In this document: piece after piece, positions 34,079-44,972 of the stretch
Layout of the letters: each line of letters opens with the position of its first letter
Position numbering within the stretch: position 1 is the stretch's first letter
Assembly: GCA_023667265.1 (NCBI GenBank)
Contig: JAMPAJ010000003.1
Coordinates: 1 to 64,000 of the forward strand
DNA: 64,000 nt
Source of the DNA: Alistipes sp.
Lineage (GTDB): Bacteria > Bacillota > Clostridia > Oscillospirales > Ruminococcaceae
Direction of reading: 5' to 3'
Program-made: the position numbers and the translations under genes
The notes under the pieces: generated by a model
The model's input: only the letters and a program-made list of their open reading frames with translations
Database searches by the model: none
What the model was told of the DNA's origin: nothing

Positions 34079-35154
34079 CAGGCTCTCGTCTCCCAGGTTA
34101 TGTCTATCTCCTCAGCGCCAACTATCTCATAGACCTCGTTGAAGATCACCTTTTCGCGCTTTGTTATCTGTTTTGCGCCGCCAACGTAATCGCAGTAGTC
34201 AATATAGACATTCCACAGCTCCTCAGCGGAGTCGTCAAGGCGGTAGTGATTTACGGAGTTGACAGGAACAAGCTGTCTGCCGATGATCTGACCGTCGTCG
34301 CCGATGATATTCTCCCAGGTGTATGTGAGTACTTCGTATTCGTGTTCATTTTTTCTGGTAGTAAACTGGATAGTCAGAGTTTCACTGTTTGCCTCTGCAT
34401 AGCCGGAGACAGCGTCCATTCCGCTCCAGTCGGCATACTGACCGGAAGCGTCGTCATATTTTTTATAAACGCCAAGGGTGTTGTACTCGCCGATCTCGGT
34501 GGGAATGAATATCTCATCTACGCCGTCAAAGTCGAAATCAGCGATGACAATACGCTGCGAAGGCGCAGTTTTTCCCTCTGCGTAGGCATTTTTTATGCCC
34601 TCAACAATATTCTGATCTAGCCCGATAAGCTGTGTTTTAACACTGCCGTCCTGAGCCGTTACAGCTATTTCAACTCCGTTGTCCTTAAGCGAACAGGTTA
34701 TGTTGTCCTTGGTGATAACAGTAGGTCCTACCGGAGCCGGAGTGGTCGTCACAGTCGTAGTAGCTGCCGGGCGGTGGATCGACGTAGCCGGAGGATTAGT
34801 CTGAACAGGCGAAGAGTTTCCGCCGCCGTTGTTTCCGCCGGAAGGAGTAGACGGGCGAGTGGGCGGTGCAGGAGTTGTGACTTGAGCTGTGGGAGTAACG
34901 CCGGTACGCTTTACAAGCTGTACCTGACCTGTTCTCACGGTAGTTGTAGCTGTATCGCCGCTGACGGTAGTCACAGCGGCTCCGGTCTGTACAGCCTGGG
35001 CGGAGTTTCCGTTTTCGTCGTTATCTGAGCCGGTTTTCGTAGTATTTTCGATTTCAAAGGGTTTAACATTTCCGCTGTTATCAGCGGAATCAACACGTCC
35101 GCAGCCTGCAAGCAGAACCAGGCAGAATGACAGAATCAAAGCAGTCTTTTTCAT
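34078..35154 (-). CDS. Lipoprotein with Thr/Pro-rich linker and FG-GAP-like motif
   Basis: A 358-residue lipoprotein. The signal ends with LLAGC (Cys near 18). A linker of about 110 residues rich in Thr, Pro, Gly and Ser follows, of the type that spans cell wall. The C-terminal domain (about 145-358) contains RIVIADFDFDGVDEIFIP, a DxDxDG motif like that in the smaller lipoprotein at 31779-32411, and a NEHEYEVLTYTWENI strand pair. It may be a surface sensor or binding protein. No enzyme motif is visible. Confidence 0.65.
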   Translation of the reverse strand: MKKTALILSFCLVLLAGCGRVDSADNSGNVKPFEIENTTKTGSDNDENGNSAQAVQTGAAVTTVSGDTATTTVRTGQVQLVKRTGVTPTAQVTTPAPPTRPSTPSGGNNGGGNSSPVQTNPPATSIHRPAATTTVTTTPAPVGPTVITKDNITCSLKDNGVEIAVTAQDGSVKTQLIGLDQNIVEGIKNAYAEGKTAPSQRIVIADFDFDGVDEIFIPTEIGEYNTLGVYKKYDDASGQYADWSGMDAVSGYAEANSETLTIQFTTRKNEHEYEVLTYTWENIIGDDGQIIGRQLVPVNSVNHYRLDDSAEELWNVYIDYCDYVGGAKQITKREKVIFNEVYEIVGAEEIDITWETRA

Positions 35155-35177
35155 ATTAACACCTTTCCTGAACGGTT

Positions 35178-35206
35178 CAAGGCGGCTCGGTTCAGGCCGC
35201 CTTGAA
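35178..35206. terminator. Intergenic hairpin between secA and lipoprotein gene
   Basis: TTCAAGGCGGC pairs with GCCGCCTTGAA. No T-run follows on the minus strand, so it may only lower readthrough from secA or protect its 3' end. Confidence 0.45.
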
Positions 35207-35212
35207 TTACTT

Positions 35213-37966
35213 TTATTTTTCTTCTTTAAGCTTACAGCACTTCTTGTATTTTTTTCCGCTGCCGCAGGGACAAGGATCGTTGTCGCCTATTTTCTTGGCG
35301 GACGCCTGTGGAGCGAAGCTTCCGTCGCCTGCGCCTGCATTGGGAGCGTCGGGCTTAGCGACCTGCTCTCTCGCGGGAGCCTCATTCTTACGGAGCTTAA
35401 CAGTCAGCAGCATACGAACGGTATCCTCACGGATAGAATTGACCATAGCGTCGAACATCTCGAAGCCCTCGTATCTGTATTCGATAACGGGATTTTTCTG
35501 ACCGTAAGAGCGAAGGCTGATACCCTTTTTCAGCTCCTCCATATCGTCGATATGCGCCATCCACTTTGTGTCTACGACCTTCAGCAGAACGACGCGCTCT
35601 ACCTCGCGTATTACCTCGCTGCCGTATTCCTCTTCCTTAGCCTGATATATCTCGCCGCACTTCTCATTGAGGGCGGAGATGATCTCGTCGCGGGTAACAG
35701 ATTGCAGCTCATCGTCGTCGAAGTCAAGATCTTCTTCATTGATAAGCCAGCCGAGGAAATATTCCTTGAGACCAACGATGTTCCAGTTCTCTCTCTCGTC
35801 CTCGTCGGCAAGATAGAGATTAACGGTTGAGGTAATCAGATCCTCCATCATTTTGAGTATCTCAGAATGGAGATCTTCGCCGTCAAGAACCTGTGAACGC
35901 TGCTTGTAGATTATCTCACGCTGGTTATTCATAACGTCGTCATAACTGAGAACGTTCTTTCTGATACCGAAGTTACGTCCCTCGACCTTCTTCTGCGACG
36001 ACTCGATGATACGTGTCAGCGTCTTGCTCTCGATAGGCATAGTTTCCTCAACATTGAGCATACGCATGAGATTCTGGAGACGGTCGCCAGCGAAAATACG
36101 CATAAGGTCGTCCTCAACGGAGAGGAAGAAGCAGCTTTCGCCCTCGTCGCCCTGACGTCCTGAACGTCCGCGGAGCTGGTTGTCGATACGTCGGGACTCA
36201 TGACGTTCCGTACCGAGGATAAATAAACCGCCGACCTCGCGTACCTTAGCGGCCTTTTCCTTTACTTCGGCATTATACTTATTGTAAAGCTCCTGATAGA
36301 GCTTTCTTGCCTCGATGATCTCCTCGTTGTCGGTATCTGCAAATCCGATAGCTTCAGTGATTACCTCCTCGGGAATTTCGCGCTTTCTCAGCTCTGCACG
36401 AGCCAGGAACTCGGCGTTTCCTCCGAGCATGATATCGGTACCACGTCCAGCCATATTCGTGGCGATCGTAACAGCGCCGAATTTACCTGCCTGCGCTACG
36501 ATCTCAGCTTCCTTGGCATGATGCTTTGCGTTGAGGACTTCGTGCTTGATGCCCTTTCTCTTCAGCATAGCGGAGAGGAGCTCGGATTTCTCGATAGAAA
36601 CCGTACCGACAAGGATAGGCTGTCCCTTTTCATTGCACTCGATGATCTTCTCGATAATAGCGGCATATTTGCCCTTTTCGGTGCTGTATACCTGGTCGTT
36701 ATGATCCACACGGATAACGGGCTTGTTGGTGGGGATAGCGATAACGTCCAGCTTGTAGATCTCCTTGAACTCGTCCTCCTCGGTCATAGCAGTACCGGTC
36801 ATACCGGAGAGCTTGTTGTAGAGGCGGAAGAAATTCTGGAAGGTGATGGTAGCGAGAGTCTTTGATTCGCTCTTGATCTTAACGCCCTCCTTTGCCTCAA
36901 TAGCCTGGTGGAGACCGTCGTTGAAGCGTCTGCCGAGCATGAGACGGCCTGTAAACTCGTCGACAATAATGATCTCGCCGTCCTGAACGACGTAGTCGAT
37001 CTCGTTTTTCATAACGCCGTTTGCCTTGAGAGCCTGGTTTATGTGGTGGAGAAGGGTCATATTCTCGGGATCCATAAGGTTCTCGACGCGGAACGCCTCC
37101 TCAGCCTTCTTAACACCGCGCTGTGTGATAGTGGCAGTTTTAGCCTTTTCGTCGATGATATAGTCAGCAGTTTCGCTTATAGAATCCTGATCCTCCTTGT
37201 TATCCACCTCGACGACGGTAGTAGGCGTCAGCATTTTTGCAAAGCGGTCTGCGATAGAGTAAAGGTCAGTAGATTTTTCACCTCTGCCGGAAATAATAAG
37301 AGGAGTTCTTGCTTCGTCGATGAGAATAGAGTCCACCTCGTCCACGATAACAAAGTTAGGCTCACGCTGAACGCGCTCCTCCTTGTGGGTGACCATGTTG
37401 TCACGGAGGTAATCGAATCCCAGCTCGTTGTTTGTTCCGTAAGTAACGTCGCAGTTGTAAGCCTCACGTCGTTCGTTATTGTTGAGTCCGTGAAGGATAC
37501 AGCCTACAGTAAGACCCAGCCAGCGGAGAACCTTACCCATTTCCTCAGCCTGAGTTTTAGCGAGATAATCGTTAACGGTTACGACGTGAACGCCCTTGCC
37601 GGACAGTGCGTTGAGGTATGAAGCGACGCAGGCGACAAGAGTTTTACCTTCACCGGTCTTCATTTCGGCGATACGTCCCTGGTGGAGAACGATCGCGCCG
37701 ATTATCTGAACAGGATATGGCTTCTTTTCGAGAACACGCCATGCCGCCTCGCGAACAGTTGCGAGAGCCTCCGGGAGAATATCGTCAAGGGACTCTCCGG
37801 ACTCAAGTCTGTCCTTAAATTCGGCAGTTTTTCCTTTCAGCTCGGCGTCTGAAAGAGCTGAGTACTCGTCCTCCAGCGCCAGCACCTTATTTTTTATAGG
37901 CTCAATACGCTTCAACTCTCTGTTCGAGTAAGCATTTGCGCCGAAGATATTACTAAATAAACCCAT
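35213..37966 (-). CDS. secA: Protein translocase ATPase SecA
   Basis: SecA drives preproteins through SecYEG. The 917-residue chain has Walker A ([10 protein letters not shown], about 84-93), Walker B ([14 protein letters not shown]), the second nucleotide-binding domain ([30 protein letters not shown]) and a C-terminal zinc domain ([13 protein letters not shown]) that binds SecB or ribosomes. All conserved parts are present. Its own promoter lies at 38011-38039. Downstream on the same strand are exported lipoproteins, which depend on it, though this adjacency is likely chance. Confidence 0.97.
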   Translation of the reverse strand: MGLFSNIFGANAYSNRELKRIEPIKNKVLALEDEYSALSDAELKGKTAEFKDRLESGESLDDILPEALATVREAAWRVLEKKPYPVQIIGAIVLHQGRIAEMKTGEGKTLVACVASYLNALSGKGVHVVTVNDYLAKTQAEEMGKVLRWLGLTVGCILHGLNNNERREAYNCDVTYGTNNELGFDYLRDNMVTHKEERVQREPNFVIVDEVDSILIDEARTPLIISGRGEKSTDLYSIADRFAKMLTPTTVVEVDNKEDQDSISETADYIIDEKAKTATITQRGVKKAEEAFRVENLMDPENMTLLHHINQALKANGVMKNEIDYVVQDGEIIIVDEFTGRLMLGRRFNDGLHQAIEAKEGVKIKSESKTLATITFQNFFRLYNKLSGMTGTAMTEEDEFKEIYKLDVIAIPTNKPVIRVDHNDQVYSTEKGKYAAIIEKIIECNEKGQPILVGTVSIEKSELLSAMLKRKGIKHEVLNAKHHAKEAEIVAQAGKFGAVTIATNMAGRGTDIMLGGNAEFLARAELRKREIPEEVITEAIGFADTDNEEIIEARKLYQELYNKYNAEVKEKAAKVREVGGLFILGTERHESRRIDNQLRGRSGRQGDEGESCFFLSVEDDLMRIFAGDRLQNLMRMLNVEETMPIESKTLTRIIESSQKKVEGRNFGIRKNVLSYDDVMNNQREIIYKQRSQVLDGEDLHSEILKMMEDLITSTVNLYLADEDERENWNIVGLKEYFLGWLINEEDLDFDDDELQSVTRDEIISALNEKCGEIYQAKEEEYGSEVIREVERVVLLKVVDTKWMAHIDDMEELKKGISLRSYGQKNPVIEYRYEGFEMFDAMVNSIREDTVRMLLTVKLRKNEAPAREQVAKPDAPNAGAGDGSFAPQASAKKIGDNDPCPCGSGKKYKKCCKLKEEK

Positions 37967-38010
37967 TTGTTTACCGCCTTTACGTAGTGATATAGTTATA
38001 CATATTATAT

Positions 38011-38039
38011 ATTTTACTACATATTCAGAATTTTGTCAA
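38011..38039 (-). promoter_or_regulatory. Promoter of secA
   Basis: On the minus strand TTGACA (38039-38034) and TAAAAT (38016-38011) are spaced by 17 bp. Confidence 0.75.
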
Positions 38040-38048
38040 GTACATATT

Positions 38049-39194
38049 TCAGGAATTTGTTATGTCCTGTTCAGAAAGAGCCTTGCTCTTTTTGAATTTT
38101 CTGTAGCTTTTGTCGATATACCGGCTTAAAGCCTTGCAGTAGTCCTCGTTGAATGGCACGAAAAGATAAGCCTCGTCTTTAAATTCCTCGCAGTTGTACT
38201 TCTCTTCGCCGAAATAGTCGAGAGCGGCGTTGTCCACATCGCCGGGATAGCTTGGTTTGCCGCTGCTGTAGAAATCATAGTATTCCGCTATAAATTCCTG
38301 TCCCTCCTGGTTGAAGAGATCCATTGTCAGCTCGCCGCCGAGAACGTTTATGACAAATTTTCTCGGATCAAGCTCGCCGCGGCGCATCTGAAGCAGCTCG
38401 TCCGCCAGAAATTCCCGGAGATCCTCGGAAAGCAGCTTTTTTTTCACAGCCCACATAAGGAAAGCGGCAATATGATTTGCACCGTTTATCTCAGGAATAT
38501 ACAGCTTTTTTTCTTTTACCTTTGAGGAGTGCATTTTCACTGTGTCGATCATATTCTCGAAATCCTTGTCGATAAACGGTTTTCTGTCCGGCTCTGTGAC
38601 GAAGCTGTTTAAATCGGGGAAGAAGTCGAGCAGCGCGATGGCGCCGTGCTTTATCTTGAATTTCAGTTCATCCGGATAAAGCGGTATGACCTGATAAAAA
38701 TTAATGATCATATCATCCGACATTTTGCAGATATGCGGATTCTCGCCGTCTGTTGAGCGGACCATAAGCGCGCTGTTTAGTTCGGTTTTTTCGCTGAATC
38801 CGCTGTCGTATTCCACAGTATGACCGAATCCCAGCCAGGCATTCTCGCTTATAGGAAGATGCGCAAGCCTGTCGAGCAGCTGGATAGGCCATGAAGACTC
38901 GCCGTTGCCGCCCTCGAATTTCCAGTATGCAGGCAGCTTGATGACAAGCTCTGCGCGCTCCAGTCTGCGTTCCTTGAACTCCTTTGGGACGTTCATCCTG
39001 TGCGCGCCCATTCCGCCGGTCACAAGAGTATAAAATCTGTGCTCTTTATCAGGAGCTACCACATAAAAATTCAGCCTTACTCCCTCAGAGCTCTTTTCCT
39101 GAAAAAAGTGCTGTATTTCACCGTAATTCTCTTCAATATATCCCTCAAGCTCTCTGAGCTGTTCGTCAGTATAGACTTCAAGATCCTTTTCCAT
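38049..39194 (-). CDS. SUFU-domain protein
   Basis: A 381-residue soluble protein. Its first 200 residues match the bacterial Suppressor-of-fused domain: FYTLVTGGMGAHRMNVP, ERAELVIKLPAYW, PIQLLDRLAHLPISENAWLGFGHT and a long FYQVIPLYPDELKFK block. In bacteria SUFU domains are often immunity proteins against secreted toxins, or appear in unassigned conserved proteins. The last 180 residues are unrecognised and rich in acidic and aromatic residues. It is last in a minus-strand run after an unknown gene. No toxin gene is visible nearby. Confidence 0.7.
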   Translation of the reverse strand: MEKDLEVYTDEQLRELEGYIEENYGEIQHFFQEKSSEGVRLNFYVVAPDKEHRFYTLVTGGMGAHRMNVPKEFKERRLERAELVIKLPAYWKFEGGNGESSWPIQLLDRLAHLPISENAWLGFGHTVEYDSGFSEKTELNSALMVRSTDGENPHICKMSDDMIINFYQVIPLYPDELKFKIKHGAIALLDFFPDLNSFVTEPDRKPFIDKDFENMIDTVKMHSSKVKEKKLYIPEINGANHIAAFLMWAVKKKLLSEDLREFLADELLQMRRGELDPRKFVINVLGGELTMDLFNQEGQEFIAEYYDFYSSGKPSYPGDVDNAALDYFGEEKYNCEEFKDEAYLFVPFNEDYCKALSRYIDKSYRKFKKSKALSEQDITNS

Positions 39195-39212
39195 TTCAGT
39201 TTCCTCCTGACA

Positions 39213-39803
39213 TTATCTTAGAAGCTGCTCCAGAAGCTCGTTTGTTCGCTGGGTCTCCTTTATGAGCCGGCGGAGCAGGTCTGCGATGTTATCGTCTTTA
39301 TCTTCCGGTTTTTGCGGCTGCGTCGTTTGTTTTTTTTCGGCTTTCTCTGCAACAGTCTCCGCGAATCCGCAGATAATGTCCTTGTGCTCACAAAGTCTGC
39401 GGGCTGAAGAGCTTTTCTCCAGAAATCCGCTCATAAATCCGCAGTAATTCGTGAGGAAAAGCAGACATTTTTCAAGGTCGAAGCCGGAGCTTCCTCCGAA
39501 GCCGTCGTATTCTGCTCTCATGTCAGAAATGTCTGCCATATATCTGCCCATTTCCCGGCTCAGGCAGCAGGCTGATAGCACGATCCGCTTCGGCTCTCTG
39601 TAGCACTGGTTTTCTGTCCCGCAGCCGCTTTCAAGTGCAAGGACAGTAAGCGCAGAATCAAAAATGTTTCCGAGAAACGGAATTATAACGGTGTTGTGGT
39701 CGAAACCGGTTTTTTTGAAATCAATGCTGCCGATTACCGCAGCCGCTTTTTCAGACTGGGACAGGATATTTGCGGTCAGTTCGTCCGCTGTAAGATATAG
39801 CAT
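39213..39803 (-). CDS. Protein of unknown function with C-terminal coiled coil
   Basis: A 196-residue protein of no family known to me. It has several Cys residues (VLSACCLSREMG, LCEHKDIICGF), helical stretches, a charged Gln/Pro/Lys hinge near 155-170 and a C-terminal coiled coil (DLLRRLIKETQRTNELLEQLLR). There is no signal peptide or membrane helix. It starts 4 bp downstream of the HAD gene and lies 18 bp upstream of the SUFU gene, so the three are probably one transcript. Confidence 0.6.
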   Translation of the reverse strand: MLYLTADELTANILSQSEKAAAVIGSIDFKKTGFDHNTVIIPFLGNIFDSALTVLALESGCGTENQCYREPKRIVLSACCLSREMGRYMADISDMRAEYDGFGGSSGFDLEKCLLFLTNYCGFMSGFLEKSSSARRLCEHKDIICGFAETVAEKAEKKQTTQPQKPEDKDDNIADLLRRLIKETQRTNELLEQLLR

Positions 39804-39807
39804 ACCG

Positions 39808-40482
39808 TCACCCCAGGAATCCGCCGTAAACGACCATATTTACTATGTCCTCAACGTCTGCGGGAGTTTCTGCAATAAAGTCCGCGCCTGCCTTTTCAAG
39901 CTCCTGACGGTCTCTGAAGCCCCAGAGACAGCCGATAGAGATGATCCCTGCATTCCTTGCAGTCCGGATATCGACATTGCTGTCGCCGACCATGAATATT
40001 TTACATTCCTTATCCGGTGCGCCGCCGAGGATCTCGTAGATTATAGCCGGATCAGGCTTTTTTGCTCTTTCATCGCATCCCCCGAGAACTATGACGTCGT
40101 TAACGTGGCCGGGCAGCAGGCTTGCGAAAACCTTTCGCGCCACATCCTGGGGCTTATTTGTAGCCACGGCAACTGTGAAATCGTCGTTGATCAGGTTTCC
40201 GATAACCGCGTCAATACCCTTATAGGCAGAGGTCTTGTCCAGATAATGCTGATCGTAATATGCCTTGAACAGCCCGTAAAGCGTGTCTGAAAGCTCTTTT
40301 CTATCCTCAGGCAGAGCGCGGTAACAGAGCTTCTGAGCACCGTTTCCGACCATGAGCTTATATTCCTCTGTCGGATGCTCCCGGAATCCAAGCTGCTTCA
40401 AGCCCTGATTTACGGCATCAGCCAGATCTTCCAGAGTATCCGCGATCGTTCCGTCCATGTCAAAAATAACTGTATCTTTCAT
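39808..40482 (-). CDS. HAD-family hydrolase, phosphoglycolate phosphatase-like
   Basis: A 224-residue HAD phosphatase. Motif I is DMDGTIADT with the nucleophile Asp, motif II the Thr in AVATNKP, motif III the Lys in RAKKPDPA, and motif IV VGDSNVD. A helical cap lies between about 15 and 80, as in Gph-type enzymes. Phosphoglycolate (from DNA-end repair) is the common substrate in this subfamily, but similar proteins act on other phosphates. It lies 9 bp after tgt. Confidence 0.85.
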   Translation of the reverse strand: MKDTVIFDMDGTIADTLEDLADAVNQGLKQLGFREHPTEEYKLMVGNGAQKLCYRALPEDRKELSDTLYGLFKAYYDQHYLDKTSAYKGIDAVIGNLINDDFTVAVATNKPQDVARKVFASLLPGHVNDVIVLGGCDERAKKPDPAIIYEILGGAPDKECKIFMVGDSNVDIRTARNAGIISIGCLWGFRDRQELEKAGADFIAETPADVEDIVNMVVYGGFLG

Positions 40483-40491
40483 GCTGTCACC

Positions 40492-41643
<1,152 letters not shown>

Positions 41644-41678
41644 TTACATTTGTAACTGTCAAAGTGACATTTATTATA

Positions 41679-41706
41679 TTGGAAAAAATCTCCTTTGTGG
41701 TATGAT
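41679..41706 (+). promoter_or_regulatory. Promoter of small membrane protein gene
   Basis: TTGGAA and TATGAT are spaced by 16 bp, 31 bp upstream of the start codon. Confidence 0.5.
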
Positions 41707-41737
41707 TGTATCAACAAAATAAAGGAGGTTTTATTTT

Positions 41738-42121
41738 ATGGGAAACGGAAGCAGGATAGGCAGAATTATTTCTGCTGCGTTTAATTCAATAACAGCGTGT
41801 TTGTCCGGTATCACTTCGTTGGAGCTTTTCAGAGAAGCTGCCGCGCTTGGAGCGAAGAAAATGCCGTCGGAGCGTGAATGGAGCTTCGTCAACAATCTCT
41901 TTGTCGGCATGGGACAAGGGATAGCTCATGGATTTGGAGTGCTTTTCTTAGTAATAACTCTGGGTGCATCGGCAGGGCTGGGACTTGTCCATCTCTCGAA
42001 AAAATCAGAAGAGGCGACAAACGGCTATTCAAATTCCCGATCGGTCGCATTGCTGATATTAAGCTATTTTACTGCAATCATAGCTTTTTTTCTATACTTT
42101 ATATATATGCTCATAAGCTGA
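41738..42121 (+). CDS. Small membrane protein of unknown function
   Basis: A 127-residue protein with two clear membrane helices (AHGFGVLFLVITLGASAGLGLV near 63-84, and VALLILSYFTAIIAFFLYFIYML near 103-125). A short amphipathic N-terminal part comes before them. The ribosome-binding site AAAGGAGG is strong. It is the only plus-strand gene between queA and tgt, and its last 30 bp overlap the convergent PAS gene. Family unknown. Confidence 0.55.
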   Translation: MGNGSRIGRIISAAFNSITACLSGITSLELFREAAALGAKKMPSEREWSFVNNLFVGMGQGIAHGFGVLFLVITLGASAGLGLVHLSKKSEEATNGYSNSRSVALLILSYFTAIIAFFLYFIYMLIS

Positions 42122-42475
42122 TGCTGTTTCTGCGGTGCGCAGTTCATGCTTCTCGTAGTAGCCTATAAGCCTGTGGTTATCGTCCCGGAGAGCTATCATA
42201 TATACGTCCTTGTTATCCTTGGTATTATGGAATGTGAAGATGCGGTTGTTGTTCTCGGACTGCCCGAACCATTCGACGACCGCCTTGATCTTCTCGTTTG
42301 AATCCGCATTATGACAGTCCAGGAGCGAGCGCCCGACCAGCTTTTCTCCGCCTCTTTTTGTATAGCGTTCGATCGCCGTCGGGTTCATGTAAATTATTGT
42401 GTGGCTCAGGTCGCAGATAACGATCGGGCATATATCACTGTCAGCTATTGCTTTAAAAAATAACGATAAATTCAT
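42092..42475 (-). CDS. PAS-domain protein
   Basis: A 127-residue single-PAS protein. The domain spans almost all of it: PIVICDLSHTIIYMNPTAIERY as the first strands, LVGRSLLDCHN as the middle helix, and KDVYMIALRDDN with LIGYYEKHE as the closing strands. PAS domains bind small ligands or cofactors. No output domain is attached, so it must act on a partner. The ATG at 42475 follows GTGAGGT, 10 bp beyond the queA stop, so it is probably co-transcribed with queA. Confidence 0.8.
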   Translation of the reverse strand: MNLSLFFKAIADSDICPIVICDLSHTIIYMNPTAIERYTKRGGEKLVGRSLLDCHNADSNEKIKAVVEWFGQSENNNRIFTFHNTKDNKDVYMIALRDDNHRLIGYYEKHELRTAETASAYEHIYKV

Positions 42476-42485
42476 AATAAATACC

Positions 42486-43517
42486 TCACAAAATACACAT
42501 CGAATCTCCGAAGCTGAAAAATCTGTACTTCTCCTCAACGGCGGTTTTATAGGCGTTCATGGTGCTGTCGTAGCCCATGAATGCCGAAACAAGCATTATC
42601 AGGGTGCTTTCCGGCAGGTGGAAATTAGTTATAAGTCCGTCGATGCACTTGAATTCATAGCCGGGATAGATGAAAATGTCGGTGTAGCCATCGCGCTCCG
42701 AAATATCGCCGAAAAATGTTGCAACACTTTCCAATGTGCGACAGGTCGTAGTTCCAACAGCGATAACGCGTCCGCCGGCTGCTTTTGTCTCGTTTATAAG
42801 CCTGGCGGTTTCTTCCGGTAGGTGATAGTGCTCGCTGTGCATCTTGTGCTCCAGCACATTATCCTCCTTGACCGGGCGGAATGTTCCGAGACCTACATGA
42901 AGCGTGACAAACGCAGTTTTTACGCCCATCTGATGCAGCTCCTCCAGCATTTCCTTTGTAAAGTGAAGTCCGGCGGTAGGTGCGGCTGCCGAGCCAAGCT
43001 CGTTGGAGTATACCGTCTGGTAACGCTCCTTGTCATTGAGCTTTTCCTTTATGTACGGAGGAAGCGGCATCTGCCCTACATCCTCCAGAGCCGTAAAGAA
43101 GTTTCCATCGCAGTCAAATTTCACGACACGGTTGCCGTCCTCGTGCACCTCGATGACCTCCGCCGTGAGACGGCCTCCGCCAAAGCTGAAACGTGTGCCG
43201 ACTTTGGCTTTTTTTCCGGGGCGGCAGATTATTTCCCAGAGCTTGTCGCCCTTTTGTTCCAGAAGCAGAAATTCGATAAATGTGCCGTTTTCGATTTTTT
43301 CGCCGTAAAGCCTTGCCGGAATGACCCGGGAATCGTTCATGACAAGCAGGTCACCCTTTTTCAGTCTGCTGCATAAATTATAGAAATGCTCGTGAGTTAT
43401 CGCTCCGGTGGAACGGTCGACGCACATCATGCGCGAGGCATTCCGCGGCTCGACAGGCGTCTGAGCGATAAGCTCCTCCGGCAGATCGTAGAAAAAATCG
43501 GATTTGAGAAGTTCCAT
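42486..43517 (-). CDS. queA: S-adenosylmethionine:tRNA ribosyltransferase-isomerase
   Basis: QueA adds the epoxycyclopentane group to preQ1 in tRNA using SAM. The 343-residue enzyme has [16 protein letters not shown] [17 protein letters not shown] at the start, [21 protein letters not shown], the conserved [10 protein letters not shown] and an [15 protein letters not shown] end. The start follows AGGAGAT. It works before QueG/QueH, which are not in the window. The order queA-PAS suggests a shared transcript. Confidence 0.96.
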   Translation of the reverse strand: MELLKSDFFYDLPEELIAQTPVEPRNASRMMCVDRSTGAITHEHFYNLCSRLKKGDLLVMNDSRVIPARLYGEKIENGTFIEFLLLEQKGDKLWEIICRPGKKAKVGTRFSFGGGRLTAEVIEVHEDGNRVVKFDCDGNFFTALEDVGQMPLPPYIKEKLNDKERYQTVYSNELGSAAAPTAGLHFTKEMLEELHQMGVKTAFVTLHVGLGTFRPVKEDNVLEHKMHSEHYHLPEETARLINETKAAGGRVIAVGTTTCRTLESVATFFGDISERDGYTDIFIYPGYEFKCIDGLITNFHLPESTLIMLVSAFMGYDSTMNAYKTAVEEKYRFFSFGDSMCIL

Positions 43518-43553
43518 AGATTATCTCCTTGTAAAAAAATTTCCGAAAAGATA

Positions 43554-43582
43554 TTGACAGAATAAACATAAAGTGATATTAT
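43554..43582 (+). promoter_or_regulatory. Promoter of the lysine operon
   Basis: TTGACA and TATTAT are spaced by 17 bp, directly upstream of the riboswitch. Confidence 0.8.
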
Positions 43583-43590
43583 AGTAATTA

Positions 43591-43751
43591 GATAGAGGTG
43601 CGGCTGCGATCAGTAACCACGTTCAGGACTACCAGTCCCGTGAGGCGCGGTGAAAGGCAATGCTGCCGAGGAGGGATGTCTGGTAAACATTCCTTCGGCT
43701 GTGGGCTCAACAGGCTTTCGGCTGTCATCGTGTTTATGATGGAGCGCTATC
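43591..43751 (+). promoter_or_regulatory. Lysine riboswitch
   Basis: The aptamer has the L-box landmarks: GATAGAGGTGCGGC at the 5' side of P1/P2, a GTGAAAGGCAATGCTGCCGA-type P3 region, TTCGGCTGTGGGCT and TTTCGGCTGTCAT. The closing GGAGCGCTATC pairs back with GATAGAGG. It controls asd-dapA-dapB-ddh, which fits lysine feedback. Confidence 0.92.
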
Positions 43752-43830
43752 GGCATAGGTAATATCAATATGCCAACACATCTATTATAACACATGATGA
43801 GCCGGTTTGCAACCGGTTTTATTATTTTTT
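43752..43830 (+). terminator. Expression platform and terminator of the lysine riboswitch
   Basis: GGCATA pairs with TATGCC (43752-43774). Then CCGGTT and AACCGG (43802-43816) form a short hairpin followed by TTTTATTATTTTTT, a likely intrinsic terminator. A further hairpin GACTTTTT/AAAAAGTC lies at 43831-43850. Confidence 0.65.
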
Positions 43831-43869
43831 GACTTTTTGTTCAAAAAGTCTGATAAGGAGAAATGATTT

Positions 43870-44949
43870 ATGAAACAGTACAACGTAGGTATCATCGGCG
43901 CAACAGGTATGGTCGGTCAGAGATTTGCAACTCTGCTTGAAAATCACCCTTGGTTCAATGTGAAGGTTCTTGCAGCTTCTCCGAGAAGCGCAGGCAGGAC
44001 ATACGAGGAGGTTGCCGGAAGCCGCTGGAAGATGGCTGCTCCCATGCCCGAGGCAATGAAGAGCATGATCCTCATGGACGCAACAGCCGACATAGAGAAG
44101 ATCGCTTCAATGGTTGATTTCTGCTTCTGTGCAGTTGATATGAAAAAGGACGAGATAAAGGCTCTCGAGGAGGCATACGCCAAGGCGGAGTGCCCTATTG
44201 TTTCCAATAACTCCGCCCACAGATTCACTCCCGACGTTCCTATGGTCGTTCCGGAGATAAATCCCGACCACATAGAGATAATCAAGGCTCAGAGAGCGCG
44301 TCTCGGCACAAAGAGAGGATTTATCGCAGTTAAGTCCAACTGCTCTATCCAGAGCTATGTTCCGGCGCTTCATCCGCTGAAAAAATTCGGTCTAACAAAG
44401 GTGCTCGCCTGCACATACCAGGCTATCTCCGGAGCAGGAAAGAACTTCGAGACATGGCCCGAAATGGTAGATAATCTTATCCCCTACATCGGCGGAGAGG
44501 AGGAAAAGTCCGAGCAGGAGCCGCTGAAGGTTTGGGGAACCATCGAGGGCAATGAGATCGTCAAGGCTTCCGCACCTGCGATCACGACCCAGTGCCTCCG
44601 CGTACCTGTTTCGGACGGTCACACTGCGGCTGTTTTCGTAAGCTTCGAGAACAAGCCCTCCAAGGAGGAGATCTTACAGCTCTGGGCTGATTTCAAGGGC
44701 GTTCCACAGGAGCTTGAGCTTCCCAGCGCACCCAAGCAGTTTATCCACTACTTCGAGGACGATAACCGTCCCCAGGCTAAGCTTGACAGAAATCTGGAGA
44801 ACGGTATGGCTGTTTCCACAGGCCGTCTCCGTGAAGATACACAGTACGATTACAAGTTTGTATGCCTTTCACACAACACATTGAGAGGAGCGGCAGGCGG
44901 CGGCGTTCTGCTTGCAGAGCTTCTTGCAGCAAAGGGATATTTTGACTGA
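43870..44949 (+). CDS. asd: Aspartate-semialdehyde dehydrogenase
   Basis: Asd reduces aspartyl phosphate to the semialdehyde, the branch point to lysine, threonine and methionine. The 359-residue enzyme has the NADP site GIIGATGMVGQRF, the catalytic Cys in SNCSIQS (about residue 156), the QAISGAGK substrate loop and a late RGAAGGGVLLAELL. The form resembles the archaeal/fungal-type Asd used by several Clostridia. The start follows AAGGAG. It is first in the riboswitch-controlled operon. Confidence 0.95.
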   Translation: MKQYNVGIIGATGMVGQRFATLLENHPWFNVKVLAASPRSAGRTYEEVAGSRWKMAAPMPEAMKSMILMDATADIEKIASMVDFCFCAVDMKKDEIKALEEAYAKAECPIVSNNSAHRFTPDVPMVVPEINPDHIEIIKAQRARLGTKRGFIAVKSNCSIQSYVPALHPLKKFGLTKVLACTYQAISGAGKNFETWPEMVDNLIPYIGGEEEKSEQEPLKVWGTIEGNEIVKASAPAITTQCLRVPVSDGHTAAVFVSFENKPSKEEILQLWADFKGVPQELELPSAPKQFIHYFEDDNRPQAKLDRNLENGMAVSTGRLREDTQYDYKFVCLSHNTLRGAAGGGVLLAELLAAKGYFD

Positions 44950-44972
44950 TTCAAGGAAAGGTTGATTTTTCT

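Noticed and set aside
43610..43795. Minus-strand 61-codon frame
   Set aside because: It is the antisense of the lysine riboswitch.
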